The notes under the pieces were generated by a model. The model saw nothing but the letters and a program-made list of their open reading frames with translations, did no database searches and was not told the DNA's origin. DNA of 64,000 nt from Ricinus communis. Taxonomy: Eukaryota; Streptophyta; Magnoliopsida; Malpighiales; Euphorbiaceae. The stretch lies in contig NC_063259.1 of NCBI RefSeq assembly GCF_019578655.1, positions 1 through 64,000 of the forward strand, given 5' to 3'. A program made the translations under genes and the position numbers. Shown in pieces: positions 11,455 to 22,706 of this stretch (position 1 is its first letter; each line of letters starts with the position of its first letter).

Positions 11455-12960
11455 ATGACCAAGAGCTCTAACCCCGATCCCATAGAACCCTTATCTGACC
11501 TAGAGCGCTCTCTCAGATTATTGAGACGGCGTTTGCAGGTAGTTGAGGAGGAGGTCGGAGTTACAGTTCAGGTTCATAGAGCTAACGTGATGGAGAACCA
11601 CAACCCCCAGGCCGATGACGATCAGAGGACGATGTACGAGTTTGCTCGACCATCTTTGGATGGGACAAAAACTAGTATAGTCAGACCTGCTGTAGCGGCC
11701 AACAATTTTGAGATAAAGGCCAATGTTATCTAGATGATCTAGCAAAGCGTGCAGTTTGGAAGATTGCCTAGCGAGGATCCCAATGCACATATCTCCAACT
11801 TTTTGGAGATTTGTGACACATTTAAGATAAATGGAACAACCGATGACGCCATTCGGCTGAGATTGTTTCCATTTTCCTTGAGGGATAGAGCAAAGAGATG
11901 GTTGTAATCTCTTCCACAGCAGATGATTACTATCTGGAAGGCGTTGGCCGAAAAATCTTTCTATAAGTATTTTCCTCCTGCTAAAACTGCTAAACTTAGA
12001 AATGACATATCTTCTTTTGTGCAGTTTGATGATGAAAGCATGTACGATGCATGGGAGAGGTTTAAGGACCTTTTGAGATGCTGCCCACATCACAGATTGC
12101 CAGTGTGGATGCAGGTTTAGACCTTCTACAGCGGGTTGAACCTTGCAACGAGGCAGATGGTGGATGTTGCAACAGGTGGGGCGCTAAAGAGTAAGACGTC
12201 TGAGCAGGCTCAAGACTTGATAGACGAAATGGCCATGAACAATTATCAGTGGCAACGCTCTAGGAGCCGACCAGGAAGACAGGGAGTGGTCAACCAAGTG
12301 GATTCTACAGCAGCCTTGGTAGCTCAGGTGGAGCTTCTAACTAAGAAGATTGACCAACTCTAGATGCCAGTTCATGCAGCAAAAGTTAGCTGCTAGTTTT
12401 GTAGTGGCCCGCACTACAGTGTGAACTGTACTGCGGGAGGTATGTTTGCTTTATCTTCTTCTACTGTGTCTTATGATGTTGAGCAGGTTGATTATATCGG
12501 GAATGCCCCAAGGCAGCAGAACAACCCTTACAGAAACACATACAACCCTGGGTGGCGCAATCATCCCAACTTCGGTTGGAGGAACAATAATGCCAAGGTC
12601 CACCAGGTTTTCAGAGACTTCATCGAGCTACAACAATGCCAACACCGCACAAGCTCCTCCTCCACCAGAAAAGAAGTCAAATTTAGAGGAGCTTATGATG
12701 AAGTTTGTGATGTCTACGAAGATGAGATTTCCAGCAGACTAATAGTGCACTTAGGAATCAGCAGGCCTCGATTCAGAACTTGGAGACTCAGATTGGCCAA
12801 ATTTCTAAGATGCTCTCAGAGAGACCCTCAGGATCGCTCCCTAGCACTACAGAGTCAAACCCGAAGGAGCATTGTAAGGCTATCACCTTGCAATCAGGTA
12901 AGCAATTGACCGGTTCTCTACCTTTAGCTGATAAGGATGATATGATTGTGTAGGACGAGC
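11455..12960 (+). pseudogene. Athila gag, broken
   Basis: Gag forms the particle and binds RNA. The first ATG gives 92 codons with the Athila N-terminal pattern. Motifs such as [20 protein letters not shown] and [16 protein letters not shown] are clear in one frame, with stops at 11731, 11740, 11905, 12118, 12361 and 12394. The zinc-knuckle-like region lies at about 12388-12430, and a frameshift follows near 12595. After it, the LRNQQASIQNLETQIGQ-type block typical of the Athila gag end is readable near 12745-12800. All six stops are TAG or TAA. Confidence 0.85.
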
Positions 12961-12979
12961 CAGCTAAGGAAGGAAGATT

Positions 12980-15900
12980 TTGAGCAACAAGAGGAAGTTG
13001 GAGGATCTTGGTCAGGTAGTACTTAATGAGGAGTGTTTAGCTATTCTCCAGAACAAGCTGCCACTCAAGCGACGAGATCTAGGGAGTTTTACTGTCCCTT
13101 GTATGATTAACAATTTGCCAATTAGTGGTGCATTGGCTGATTTAGGAGCTAGTATTAATTTGATGCCCACTAGTTTATTTGCTAAGTTAGGGTTGCATGA
13201 ATCCAAGCCTACTAGGATGAGCATTTAGTTAGCTGATAGGACTGTTAAGATTCCTAGAGGTGTTGTTGAGGATGTACTTGTGAAGGTGGATAAATTTATC
13301 TTTCTTGTGGACTTTGCAGTGATGTATATGGAGGGTGAGAGCATTGTGCCTCTTATCCAGGGTAGGCCTTTCCTAGCTACATCGAGGGATGTTATCGATG
13401 TAAGCGATGAGAAGCTTAAGCTTAGAGTTGATGATGAGACCATTACCTTTGACCTAGCCACTTCTATGAGACAGTCACTAGACCATGATAATGATGTGTA
13501 TTCTATTGATGTGATTGATGATGTTGTTGAGTCCCATTTGTAGGAAATGTTATGTTTTGACCCTTTGCAGGTAGCATTAGCTGAGGATGAGGAGGAGTTG
13601 TCCAATGAGCAAGTGTTGGAGCAACTCACTGTTTTATTAGCTTCAGAGCCGAGCTTGTCAACTGATTCTTATCTATTTCTTAACAGGTCTGGAGTGTAAA
13701 AGGTAAAGGCCTCATTCGAGGACCCACCAGTCTTAGAATTGAAGGAGTTACCGAGCCATTTGATTTATGACTTCTTGGATGAAGAGAAGCGCTTGCCAGT
13801 GATCATAGCAGCTGATCTGACTCCCGAAGAACAAGCCATGCTTTTGGAAGTTCTAAGGAAGTACAAGAAGGCCTTTGCCTTCAAGATAACTAACATTCCA
13901 GGCATAAATCCAAGTTTCTGCTCTCATAAGATTTCGTTGGAGGACAGTTTCACGCCGGTTGTTCAGCCTTAGAGACGACTCAACCCGAACATGAAAGAAG
14001 TGGTGAAGAAGGAGGTAATTAAACTTCTTGATGCAGGTTTAATCTATCCCATTTCTAACAGTTCGTGGGTGAGTCCTATGCAGGTTGTGCCTAAGAAAGG
14101 AGGCATGATGGTGGTAAGGAATGAGAAGGATGAGTTGATCCCGACTCGGACGATAACAGGCTTCCGAGTTTGCATTGATTACAGGAGGCTTAATGATGCA
14201 ACTTGGAAGGATCATTTCCCTCTTCCTTTCATTAATTAGATGATTGAGCGTTTGGCAGGTCATATGTTTTATTGTTTTCTTGATGGTTTTTCAGGTTATT
14301 TCCAGATTCCTATTGCACTTGAGAACCAAGAGAAGACTACTTTCACCTGCCTTTATGGGACATTCGCTTACAGACGAATGCCATTCGGACTGTGCAATGC
14401 ACCGGCTACATTTTAACGGTGCATAATGGTTATCTTTGAGGACATGATGGAGGAGTCTATGGAGGTATTTATGGATGACTTCTCTATTTTTGGTGATTCT
14501 TTCTCTCTTTGTTTGGCAAATCTTGAGCGCATGTTAGCTAGGTGTATTGAGGCTAACTTGGTATTGAACTGGAAAAAATACCATTTCATGGTGAGAGAGA
14601 GGATTATGTTAGGGCATAAGATCTCTCAGGCTGGGATGGAGGTGGATAGAGCTAAGATAGAGGTTATATCTAAGCTACCTCCTCCTAGTTCTATTAAGGT
14701 AGTTGGAGTTTTCTAGGCCATGTAGGGTTTTATAGGAGATTTATTAGATATTTCTCTAAGATTGCTAGGCCTCTTACTCAGTTGTTAGTTAAGGATGTAC
14801 CTTTTGCTTTTAATGATGCATGCTTGGCTGCTTTTGAGTTACTTAAGAAACTTCTGACTACAGCCTGGATCATGGTTTCGCCTAATTGAGGGCTGCCTTT
14901 TGAGCTGATATGCGATGCTAGTGATTATGTAGTTGGAGCTGTGCTTGGACAGAGGATTGAAAAGAAGTTCCAACCCATTTATTATGCTAGCAAGACTTTG
15001 ACAGGAGCCCAAGAGCACTACACCACCATAGAGAAGGAGTTGTTGGCTGTTGTTTATGCCTTCGACAAGTTTAGATCCCTCGTTCTCTCCAATACCATAA
15101 TCTTCAAGGACCACTCTGCATTGAGGTACTTATTTCTGACAAATGATGCGAAACTGAGATTGATTCGGTGGATTCTTTTGTTGCAGGAATTTTATGTCGA
15201 GATCAAGGATAAGAAGGGCGCGGAGAATTTGGCAGCGGACCATTTATCGAGATTGGAGAATCCTCACTTGGATGCACTTGATGAGACAACCATAGATGAT
15301 CGATTTCTAGAGGAGCATTTATATGTCACTCAAGTATACATTGATACTCCCTGGTTTTCAGATTATGCTAACTATTTAGTTGCTAGGGTTCTACCAAAGG
15401 GTATGACTTATCAGCAAAAGAAGAAATTCTTTACTGATTTGAAATACTACATTTGGGAAGAGCCCTTTCTGTTTAGAGTGTATGCAAATTAGGTGATTCG
15501 CCGTTGTGTTTATGGCGAAGAGACTCTCCAAATATTGAGGCACTGCCATGAGGGACCCATTGTAGGTCATCAAGTGGCAAACCATACAGCGAGGAAGGCG
15601 CTAGAGGCAGGATTCTATCAGCCTATGCTCTTCCAAGACGCACGAAAATTTGTTCAGGTTTGTGATGCTTGTCAGCGTGCAGGTAATATCTCTTCTCGTG
15701 ATGAGATGCCCCAAACTAGTGTGCAAGTTGTTAAGATTTTTGATGTTTGGGGCATCGACTTCATGGGACCCTTTCCCTTTTTATATGGTAATAAGTATAT
15801 TATGGTTGTTGTTGAATACTTCTCTAAGTGGCCTGAAGCTCAGGCTGTGGCCACTAATGATGCCAAGGTTATTTGCAAGTTCCTTAAGCGATTGTTTGCT

Positions 15901-16640
15901 AGGTTTGTCACACGTAGGGCCCTTATTAGTGATAGAGGAACACATTTCTATAATGCCAAATTAGAGAAGGTAATTAACCAGTACGGGGTTACTCAGCGGT
16001 TCTTTACTCCCTATTACCCAAAACTAGTGGGCAGGTTGAGGTAACTAATAGGGGTATTAAGTGTATTTTAGAGAGAACCGTTAGTACCAGTAGGAAAGAT
16101 TGGGCTCGTAAGTTGGATGATGCATTGTGGGTGTTTAGGACTGCTTTTAGGACATCTATAGGTTTTACGCCTTATCGCCTTGTTTATGGAAAGTCATGTC
16201 ATTTGCCTGTTGAGTTAGAGCATAGGGCACTTTGGGCCCTTAGGACTTGTAACTTTGATATTGATTCTACAAGTAAGGAGCGACAGTGGCAGCTGAGTGA
16301 GCTAGATGAGTGGCGCCAGCAGGCATATGAAAACTCGTTAACTTACCAAGCAAGGACGAAGAAATGGCACGATCAAAGGATTCGTGGGCATAAGGAGTTT
16401 GAAGTCAGGGATCGAGTGTTGCTATACAATTCTCGCCTTCTTCTGTTTCCTGGAAAGCTGCAGAGTCGGTGGTCTGGACCATTTCAGGTCAGACAGGTCT
16501 TTCCGTATGGAGTGGTGGAGTTGCATCATCCCGAGAAGGGAGATTTCAAAGTGAATGGCCATCGGTTGAAGCTTTACCATGGTGACTCGTTGGATAGTGA
16601 GCAACGAGTTGACCTGACTTTGTATGCACAGGAGGGTTGA
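12980..16640 (+). pseudogene. Athila pol: protease, reverse transcriptase, RNase H, integrase
   Basis: The protease block is at about 13130-13170 (ADLGASINLMP), followed by RPFLATSRDVIDV near 13370. Reverse transcriptase runs about 13980-14716 with VCIDYRRLND (near 14170) and the catalytic FMDDF at 14468-14482. RNase H spans about 14890-15260 (CDASDYVVGAVL; LAADHLSRL). Integrase covers about 15240-16640 with a His/Cys zinc domain (CHEGPIVGH; CDACQRAG), the core Asp residues in GIDFMGPF and ISDRGTHF, and the C-terminal GPF-x4-FPYGVVEL block. From 12980 to 14716 there is one frame with stops at 13226, 13541, 13697, 13970, 14237 and 14414. Frameshifts follow near 14700 and 16020, and another stop lies at 15490. 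The copy is inactive. Confidence 0.9.
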
Positions 16641-17814
16641 TCCAGATGAGTCAAGCTTAGGACTCAGCAAAAATAAGCACTTTTGTACATTCGACTTTGG
16701 TTATACTTTCATGTTTTTTGTTAGTTTTTGTTATTTCGTATTTTCTTTTGACTTCATTCATTTTAGTTTGCTTGATAGTAGTTAGAACACTTACTTAGTA
16801 ATTTAATGTAGTTGTATGAATTTAGACTTAAGTTAGACTTTGCAATCGGTGAGGACAGACTTTTCCGTTTGACCATATTTACTTGATTTATAGCCTAATG
16901 TGCGTATATGTGTCAATTGCAGGTAGGGAGTTTGGCGACTCGAGATAGCGAAGGAAAGCTCGGAATCCTCCCCTTTCACTATGGTTTCTATGGCCATCAC
17001 GGGCTACAACAACAGGCCGTGCTCATTAGCACGGCCTGAGTCAAGCCCGTGATGAAAGACACATGAACAAAGGGGGATTTCAGCCGTTCATCACGGCTTC
17101 CAAAGGCAACACAGGCGGCAACACCAGGCCGTGCTGGTCAGCACGGTCATGCCCCCACCCATGCCAAATGGTGCACCATTGAGTCATAAGGGCTCAACAC
17201 AGGCCGAGTCCTAGCCGTGCTGATCAGCACGGCCTTGCCCTCGCCCGTGCTGACCCCCGTGCCCATAAAAAGGGAGGCTTCCGAAAAATTTTGCTACTCC
17301 CTTTTCTAAGCTCCAAGGTGTTGTTTTCTTCCATTTCTTTCATCCTTCTTACCTTTCTTGACAATTCCAAGTAAGTCTCTTCACTTTTTACTTTTATTTA
17401 TTTTTAATTTAGTTTTTCTTTTATGCATATACTTTATTTAGGACGTGCTAGTATGTTTTGGTAGTTTTATGTTGTTACACTGCTTCAATATGACCTCAGT
17501 TAGATTTAATTTACATTAGTTGTTATGTTTGCTGTGAAAATGATAAGTGTGGAGTTTGGCGAAAATAAAGTTTGTCTATGGCATTCTATTATGAATAATT
17601 GCTAGAATAAAGTTGCATTAGTTGGTGCACGATAAGGTAGGTTGGAATGTATCGGTTAATTAGTTTATGCAGGAGATTGAGGCTTTAGTTTTTTCTTAAG
17701 TCTAAAGTTTTCTGTTAGTCGAATCATAGCCGTTATGCTGTTTAATTTTTGATAGGATTTTTGATTAACTTGATTTCTTATACGAATAACTAATGATTCA
17801 TTGCATCAGGTAAT
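16641..17814 (+). other. Non-coding stretch between pol and ORF-1, with CG-rich hairpins
   Basis: This is internal Athila DNA without a coding frame. Three strong inverted repeats stand out: 17014-17037 (10-bp arms, 4-base loop), 17129-17146 (7-bp arms, 4-base loop) and 17214-17233 (8-bp arms around GATC). All use the ccgtgct/agcacgg word that also fills the LTR start. Transcripts could fold here; the role is unknown. Confidence 0.6.
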
Positions 17815-19365
17815 ATGACAAACCGCGAACAATCCCGTAGGAAGCAACCGAAACGCGTCACTACCAGCAAGCGATCGCGTGGCGAAGGAATATCTTCCTC
17901 CACAGCACCAGAACCAGCACTAGCACAAGCACTAGCACCAGCCCCAGCACCGCAACAACAACTAGTCCGAGCTCGAAGAGCACCAGCTATGAACCCATCT
18001 GCACCTGGTCGTCATCCATTGTGGACATTCCCTAATGCAAATAATGAGAGTCGATTCTAAGTCATGAGATGGAAGCAAGTGATGGCGGGTCGTTGCATCG
18101 ACTTCGTATCCTTGGAAAGAGTGGGATTGGTTCAGGATGTGCGCACTCTGTTTGAGACTCTACCGTATGCGCGATTCTTTGACATCATTGAGCCAACCTA
18201 CCGTGAGCTTACAATGGAGTTCCTCAGCGCCTTCTTCCTGCAGCAACAGATCACAAACTGGCATCAGCTTGATGCAGTTTATTTCAGACTTGGGGGAAGG
18301 GAGTTCTCAATATCAGTCCCACAATTCGGCATGCATTTGGGATTATGGTCTGAACAGGAGATCTCGGGGGAGGAGTGTCAGGTATGCCTCTACATCAACC
18401 CAATATCCTACAACACCATGTAGGACTCATTGGTACTTAGGCCGGAAATGTACTACTCAAGCAGGTCTAATGCGTCTAGCCTTTCGAATCATCTCCGCTA
18501 TCTCCATACCCTATTAGCTTACACCATTATAGGCAGAGAAGATAGTTTTGGAGCGGTTACACAGACTGATGTCTTCATCCTCTGGGCTATGCAACATCAG
18601 AAGAAGTTGGAATTGGGATATTTATTGGCTCGTCAAGTCTGATCATTTATAGTAGACGCCTAGAAGAAGATGCATTGTTGTTTTGCCCCGTACGTGACTA
18701 GGTTAGCCAAGAGACTGGATGTATTGGACGATTGTCTGTCAGAGCTTTCAATTATTGGTGACATAACACTACTAGGGATCAAACAGATGATCAACATGCA
18801 GATGATCATGGCTACTAGACATCCACATGGTATAGAGGACAGGCTTGTGAACACAGTAATCAGGGAGGCTAGAGAGGCAGTGACTAGAGGAGCCCAAGAT
18901 CCGTCGGCTGGGATCCCGGATGTTAGGAATCCTAACCCAGCTAGAGTGTTTATGCCTCCATCTGGAGCCTCATCCTTTTATTCTGCAAGGACATCGAGTG
19001 CTCAAATTAGTGTTTTGGCTGACCGACTAGATCGAGTCTGTGATCTACAGCAGCAGCACTATACTCAATTTACGCAGTTTCAAGAGGAGACTAGGGCACA
19101 GCTTGGCGGAATGAACACCGTGCTTCAGCAGTTTATGAGCGGGTTGGAGAGGCAGGCCACCCAGACAGACTTCTTAGTGGAGCAGATGAAAAAGATGATG
19201 GACGCTAGAGCACAAAATCAACGGCTCATTGATGATATGGAATTCGATCTGGCAGGACGCTTCACGGACCCTGATCCACCACAACCCCCTCCTTCAGTGA
19301 CTTTTCCTGCTCCTCATCTTCTAGCAGATCCAACCAGTGAGGATACATCATCAACAGACTCCTAG
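17815..19365 (+). pseudogene. ATHILA ORF-1 family gene, one frame with four stops
   Basis: One continuous frame of about 517 codons follows pol. It starts at ATG 17815 with a basic head (RRKQPKRVTTSKRSR), then an Ala/Pro-rich stretch. The core, DVRTLFETLPYARFFDIIEP then YRELTMEFLSAF (about 18136-18230), is the signature of the plant ATHILA ORF-1 family. A later part, about residues 360-450, is Gln-rich and helical (LADRLDRVCDLQQQHY onward) and probably a coiled coil; a Pro- and Asp/Ser-rich tail ends it. The family is known only from Athila-type elements and has no agreed function; some authors view it as env-like, but no membrane segment is obvious here. Stops at 18058 (TAA), 18421 (TAG), 18640 (TGA) and 18661 (TAG) break it without any frameshift. 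Confidence 0.8.
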
Positions 19366-21048
19366 CAGTGAAAAAAAAATTGTCCTACTTTTCTTTTTCT
19401 TTTTCCTTTTTCTTTTTATTTTCTTTCCTTTATTTTATTTTATTTTATTTTCTTGCCTTTTTGCATGCTTAATTTTATGTTATTTCCTTTCATTTTTCCT
19501 TTTTATGTTAAGTTATTTTAGTAGAACACTATGCTTTCCCAATTTGAAAACTAAGCATGATCTTCAATAACTATGATGTGCGAGTCATATGCTTACCCAG
19601 TTTTAATCTTTCTAACACTGTGAACAGTGTTATACTCAAATATGGGGTAGGTACTTTAGTTTTGTGCAGGTACCGATTTTGTTATTATCTTGAGTTTTGT
19701 TTCAATCGAGTAGTTGATGATTTTTCTCTTCTGAATGGATACCCTTATAGCTTTTATCGAATCTTGTTGGAAGAAGGCAATGAACGAATCTCTTAATTTC
19801 AATCGAGCCAGGTAAAGTTGGTGTTTTTCCTTAATTTTTCCATTTTACTTTATCTTGGATATAGAACATTGTTAATATTGCTGCTTATTACTATGATTGA
19901 TTCTTTAAACTTTAGTTTGAGAATTCATGTAATTTTAACCCACTCAAATGGTGAGGTTTTGAGCCAAATTGGGCATCATTATTATTTTATGCTCTTTTTG
20001 TTTTTGATTAGTGAGCATTGTACAGAATCCTTATTTCTAGAACTTGCTTTGTGATTCCTTTTGAGATTATATGAATTTTTTATAGTCATGAGATGATTTG
20101 GGCACTTAGGATTTACACAATTTGGCTAAAAGCCTAACCCTGTTTTTCCTTTAGTGAACCAATTTTGAGCCTTAGCCTTTTCTTTCGTTGCAATTCACCT
20201 TTGACACTCATTTTATCACTTCTATTCATTTACCATTCTTTCTACCATTATTGCTGGAAATTATGTAAGTTTATGCTGCATTTCATTTTGGATCAATTTG
20301 CATTCTTTTTATATATATTCACTAAGTTGCCAGATTTTTTGTAAATGCTCCCTCCAATCCAAAATTGGATATTCATTCTTATATTTATGTCAATAACCAC
20401 GGCAGCTCCTATATAAGCTGTTGTTTATATATATACATAGTATATATAAAAAAAAAGAAAAAAAAAGAGAAGAGTATTCTTTTAGTTTATTTCGAGCATC
20501 ATCTTATTGTTGGAACAACTTAGTGTTCATTTTGGTACAGCATTTGATCCTTGGCTATTTTCTTGCACTACCTGCATAATTTTCCTGCAACTTTTAGCCT
20601 ACTTTCCACATTTCTCCATACCCTACCTTAACCCCATTACAACCTGGCTCAAGACTCTTTGATCATGATTATTGATTATTTCACAGTAGTGGAGATTGGA
20701 TCTATAAGCAAGCTTATGGTAAGCACTTTTTCTATACTTTGCGTTGAGAGCTTGGCGATCTTCTTTCACCTATATAAACTTGTGTGTTTTGAGTGACATC
20801 TTGTGAGGTATGGTTCTCAAATTCTCAGTCTGGATGGTCTATCATTTTAATTTTAGCAGCTTTATTAACTTTGTTCTCTCTCTTAAGGATTTAGTGATTT
20901 GGGGATTTTTGGGAAATTCATTACGGAGTTTTGGGATTTGTTTTGAGCTAACTTCCTGCAAAGTATTTGATTGAGTTATTTGGTATCTGTTTGAGGAGTG
21001 ATTTGTTGATTGCTTGAGGACAAGCAAAAGCTTAAGTGTGGGGTGATT
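19366..21048 (+). other. Athila 3' non-coding interior with pyrimidine tract and purine tract
   Basis: After ORF-1 comes a long C/T-rich tract (about 19380-19460). About 1.5 kb of AT-rich DNA without a supported gene follows; small frames at 19337-20054 have low-complexity products. An A-rich run lies at about 20448-20474. The last bases, about 21033-21048 (aagtgtggggtgat), form the purine-rich primer tract just before the 3' LTR. The part from about 20262 is shared with the fragment at 2188-3010. Confidence 0.6.
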
Positions 21049-22024
21049 TGATAGGCATCATACTACACATGTTTTCATGCCTAATTGTTTACATTCTTGC
21101 GCATGATTATCTCGTTTTATGCTAGAATCACCTGTCTTTTGTTTCCTTTCATGTTTCAGGTCATTCTCAAAGGACACTATCAACAATCCTGAGGGTTGAG
21201 CATGGTCTGGACTCCGACCGTGCTGAATTGCCAACTAGCTGCCCTCCAAGAGTGCCTTTTGGCACGATTTCTATAGCCACCACGGCCCGTGGTGGCTCAG
21301 CACCGGCTTGGGCACGGCTTGGAAGAGGTTAACACAACAGAATCCTTAGGTTCAGCATGGCCTGGACTCCGCCCGTGCTAACCAGCACAGGCTTGACCAC
21401 GACCGTGCTGAAGAGACTATATAGGCAAAATTCGATTTAGTGAATGGTGGCTCGATTTTTCTGACCTAATTCTAATATACACACTCAATTCACTTATTTT
21501 CTATACCTCAATTGTCGACTTTGGGAGATCAGGTTAACACTTAGAGATAAGGTTAATTTACTCGCCAGATTAAGAATTAACAACTCTTAATAGATCTAAA
21601 TCACGCTTAATGCTAATCTGTAATAATCTGATAGGAAAAGATTCTATTAGGTTAATGCAGGTTTAGGAAGTCGGTGAGCTCGAGAGAGGAACCGAGTTCG
21701 ATTTCGAATTTAGGCACGGGTAAGCAAGATTGGTAATTTATAAAATCAACCTTTAGAATTCATCACTTAGATACCCTTTGGGTTTGTTTCTCTTATTGCG
21801 ATTGTCTTTTGATTGTCAGTTGCTGTTCATTTATTTATTTGCATTCATAATCATTAGTTAGTTAATTTAGACTTCTCACACCCTATTTCAGACTAGATAA
21901 CATAGTGAACAATAGTAAATCTAGGTTCACCCGATCTCCAAGGATACGACCTTGATACTCACTAGTGCTAGGCTGCATCAATAGGTTCACTACCTTAGCT
22001 GTAGGTTGTATAAGTAGCCCATCA
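21049..22024 (+). repeat. 3' LTR of the Athila element, internally deleted
   Basis: 976 bp, starting and ending like the 5' LTR but lacking about 420-490 bases after the gggagatca at about 21530. At 21275-21297 it holds a near-perfect palindrome with 11-bp arms (agccaccacgg and its complement). In the 5' LTR the same arms are separated by a short insert. Confidence 0.88.
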
Positions 22025-22439
22025 ATTGAGGAAGAATAAGGTGTTCTTCTACAATTCATTGATCTAAGAGAGCATGTACTTTATGCATCTTACAAGATAA
22101 AGCCGGCGGTCATCGTCAGGCCTGGGTCATTTCCCCATTGAACCTCTAACCTTCCTCCTTTTTTTATTCAACATATTATTTGATTTTTAAGTCACACTCC
22201 GAGTTACTTCTCTTTTTTATATGTAGTCATCCTTAGATTTTCAAACTCCCATGATGCTATTAGCTCTTTTTATATCTTCTAGAAAGGAAAGAAAAGTGGC
22301 ATTATGAAAACTCTCAAAGCAAGCTCGATATTCTTGGAATATGCCTTCAATGCAAATCTTGATAGCCTTCCTCTCATCAAGTCCTTTTTAGATCTTTAAG
22401 GTGCCTAGCTAGGGGCACCATTATCAGTGGTGTTTCGAC

Positions 22440-22706
22440 ACTTAAAATGGAGTAGGAAGCTTCAACCCAGATCGCCAAAAGACAGTCCTAAGCCTCATAA
22501 TGGTTAGTATTGTGAGTATTCCCAGGCCTTCGGGCATGTGACACACTAGTGTAATAGTCTCAAGCATGAGGTTCAAGACTTAATTGACTCTAGAGAATGG
22601 GAGGTTGAGCAATTTCCTCAATATGAGTGTGAATACTTACTTGGGCAACTCTCGGGCAAATATGACTTCAAGTTCTGATATTCGAGGCCACCCTCAGCTA
22701 ATGTTT
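22440..22706 (+). pseudogene. Tat gag fragment with Cys/His motif
   Basis: Plus-strand translation near 22505-22540 gives YCEYSQAFGH followed by a stop and a C-terminal CNSLKHEVQDLIDSR segment. This corresponds to the degraded Cys/His box and the following helix of Tat-like gag. The second Cys position is spoiled by a stop. The frame is then broken at the duplicated tgttt where the solo LTR entered. Confidence 0.6.

Larger units (their letters stand above)
9832..22024 (+). mobile_element. Athila-lineage Ty3/gypsy retrotransposon, full span, decayed
   Basis: The order is 5' LTR (9832-11298), primer site (11305), gag, protease-RT-RNase H-integrase, ATHILA ORF-1 gene (17815-19365), a long 3' non-coding part, purine tract and 3' LTR (21049-22024), 12.2 kb in all. 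Both LTRs begin TGATAGGCATCATAC and end in CCCATCA. Athila elements are large Ty3/gypsy elements of plants with an extra gene after pol. No matching 5-bp duplication is visible (tctat before, attga after), so one end may have been changed by recombination. The coding frames carry many stops and a few frameshifts, so the copy cannot move by itself. Confidence 0.9.

Noticed and set aside
17815..19365. Use of readthrough or a changed genetic code in the Athila
   Set aside because: Host genes in the window use normal stops, and the stops in the element include TGA and TAA as well as TAG; decay by deamination is simpler.
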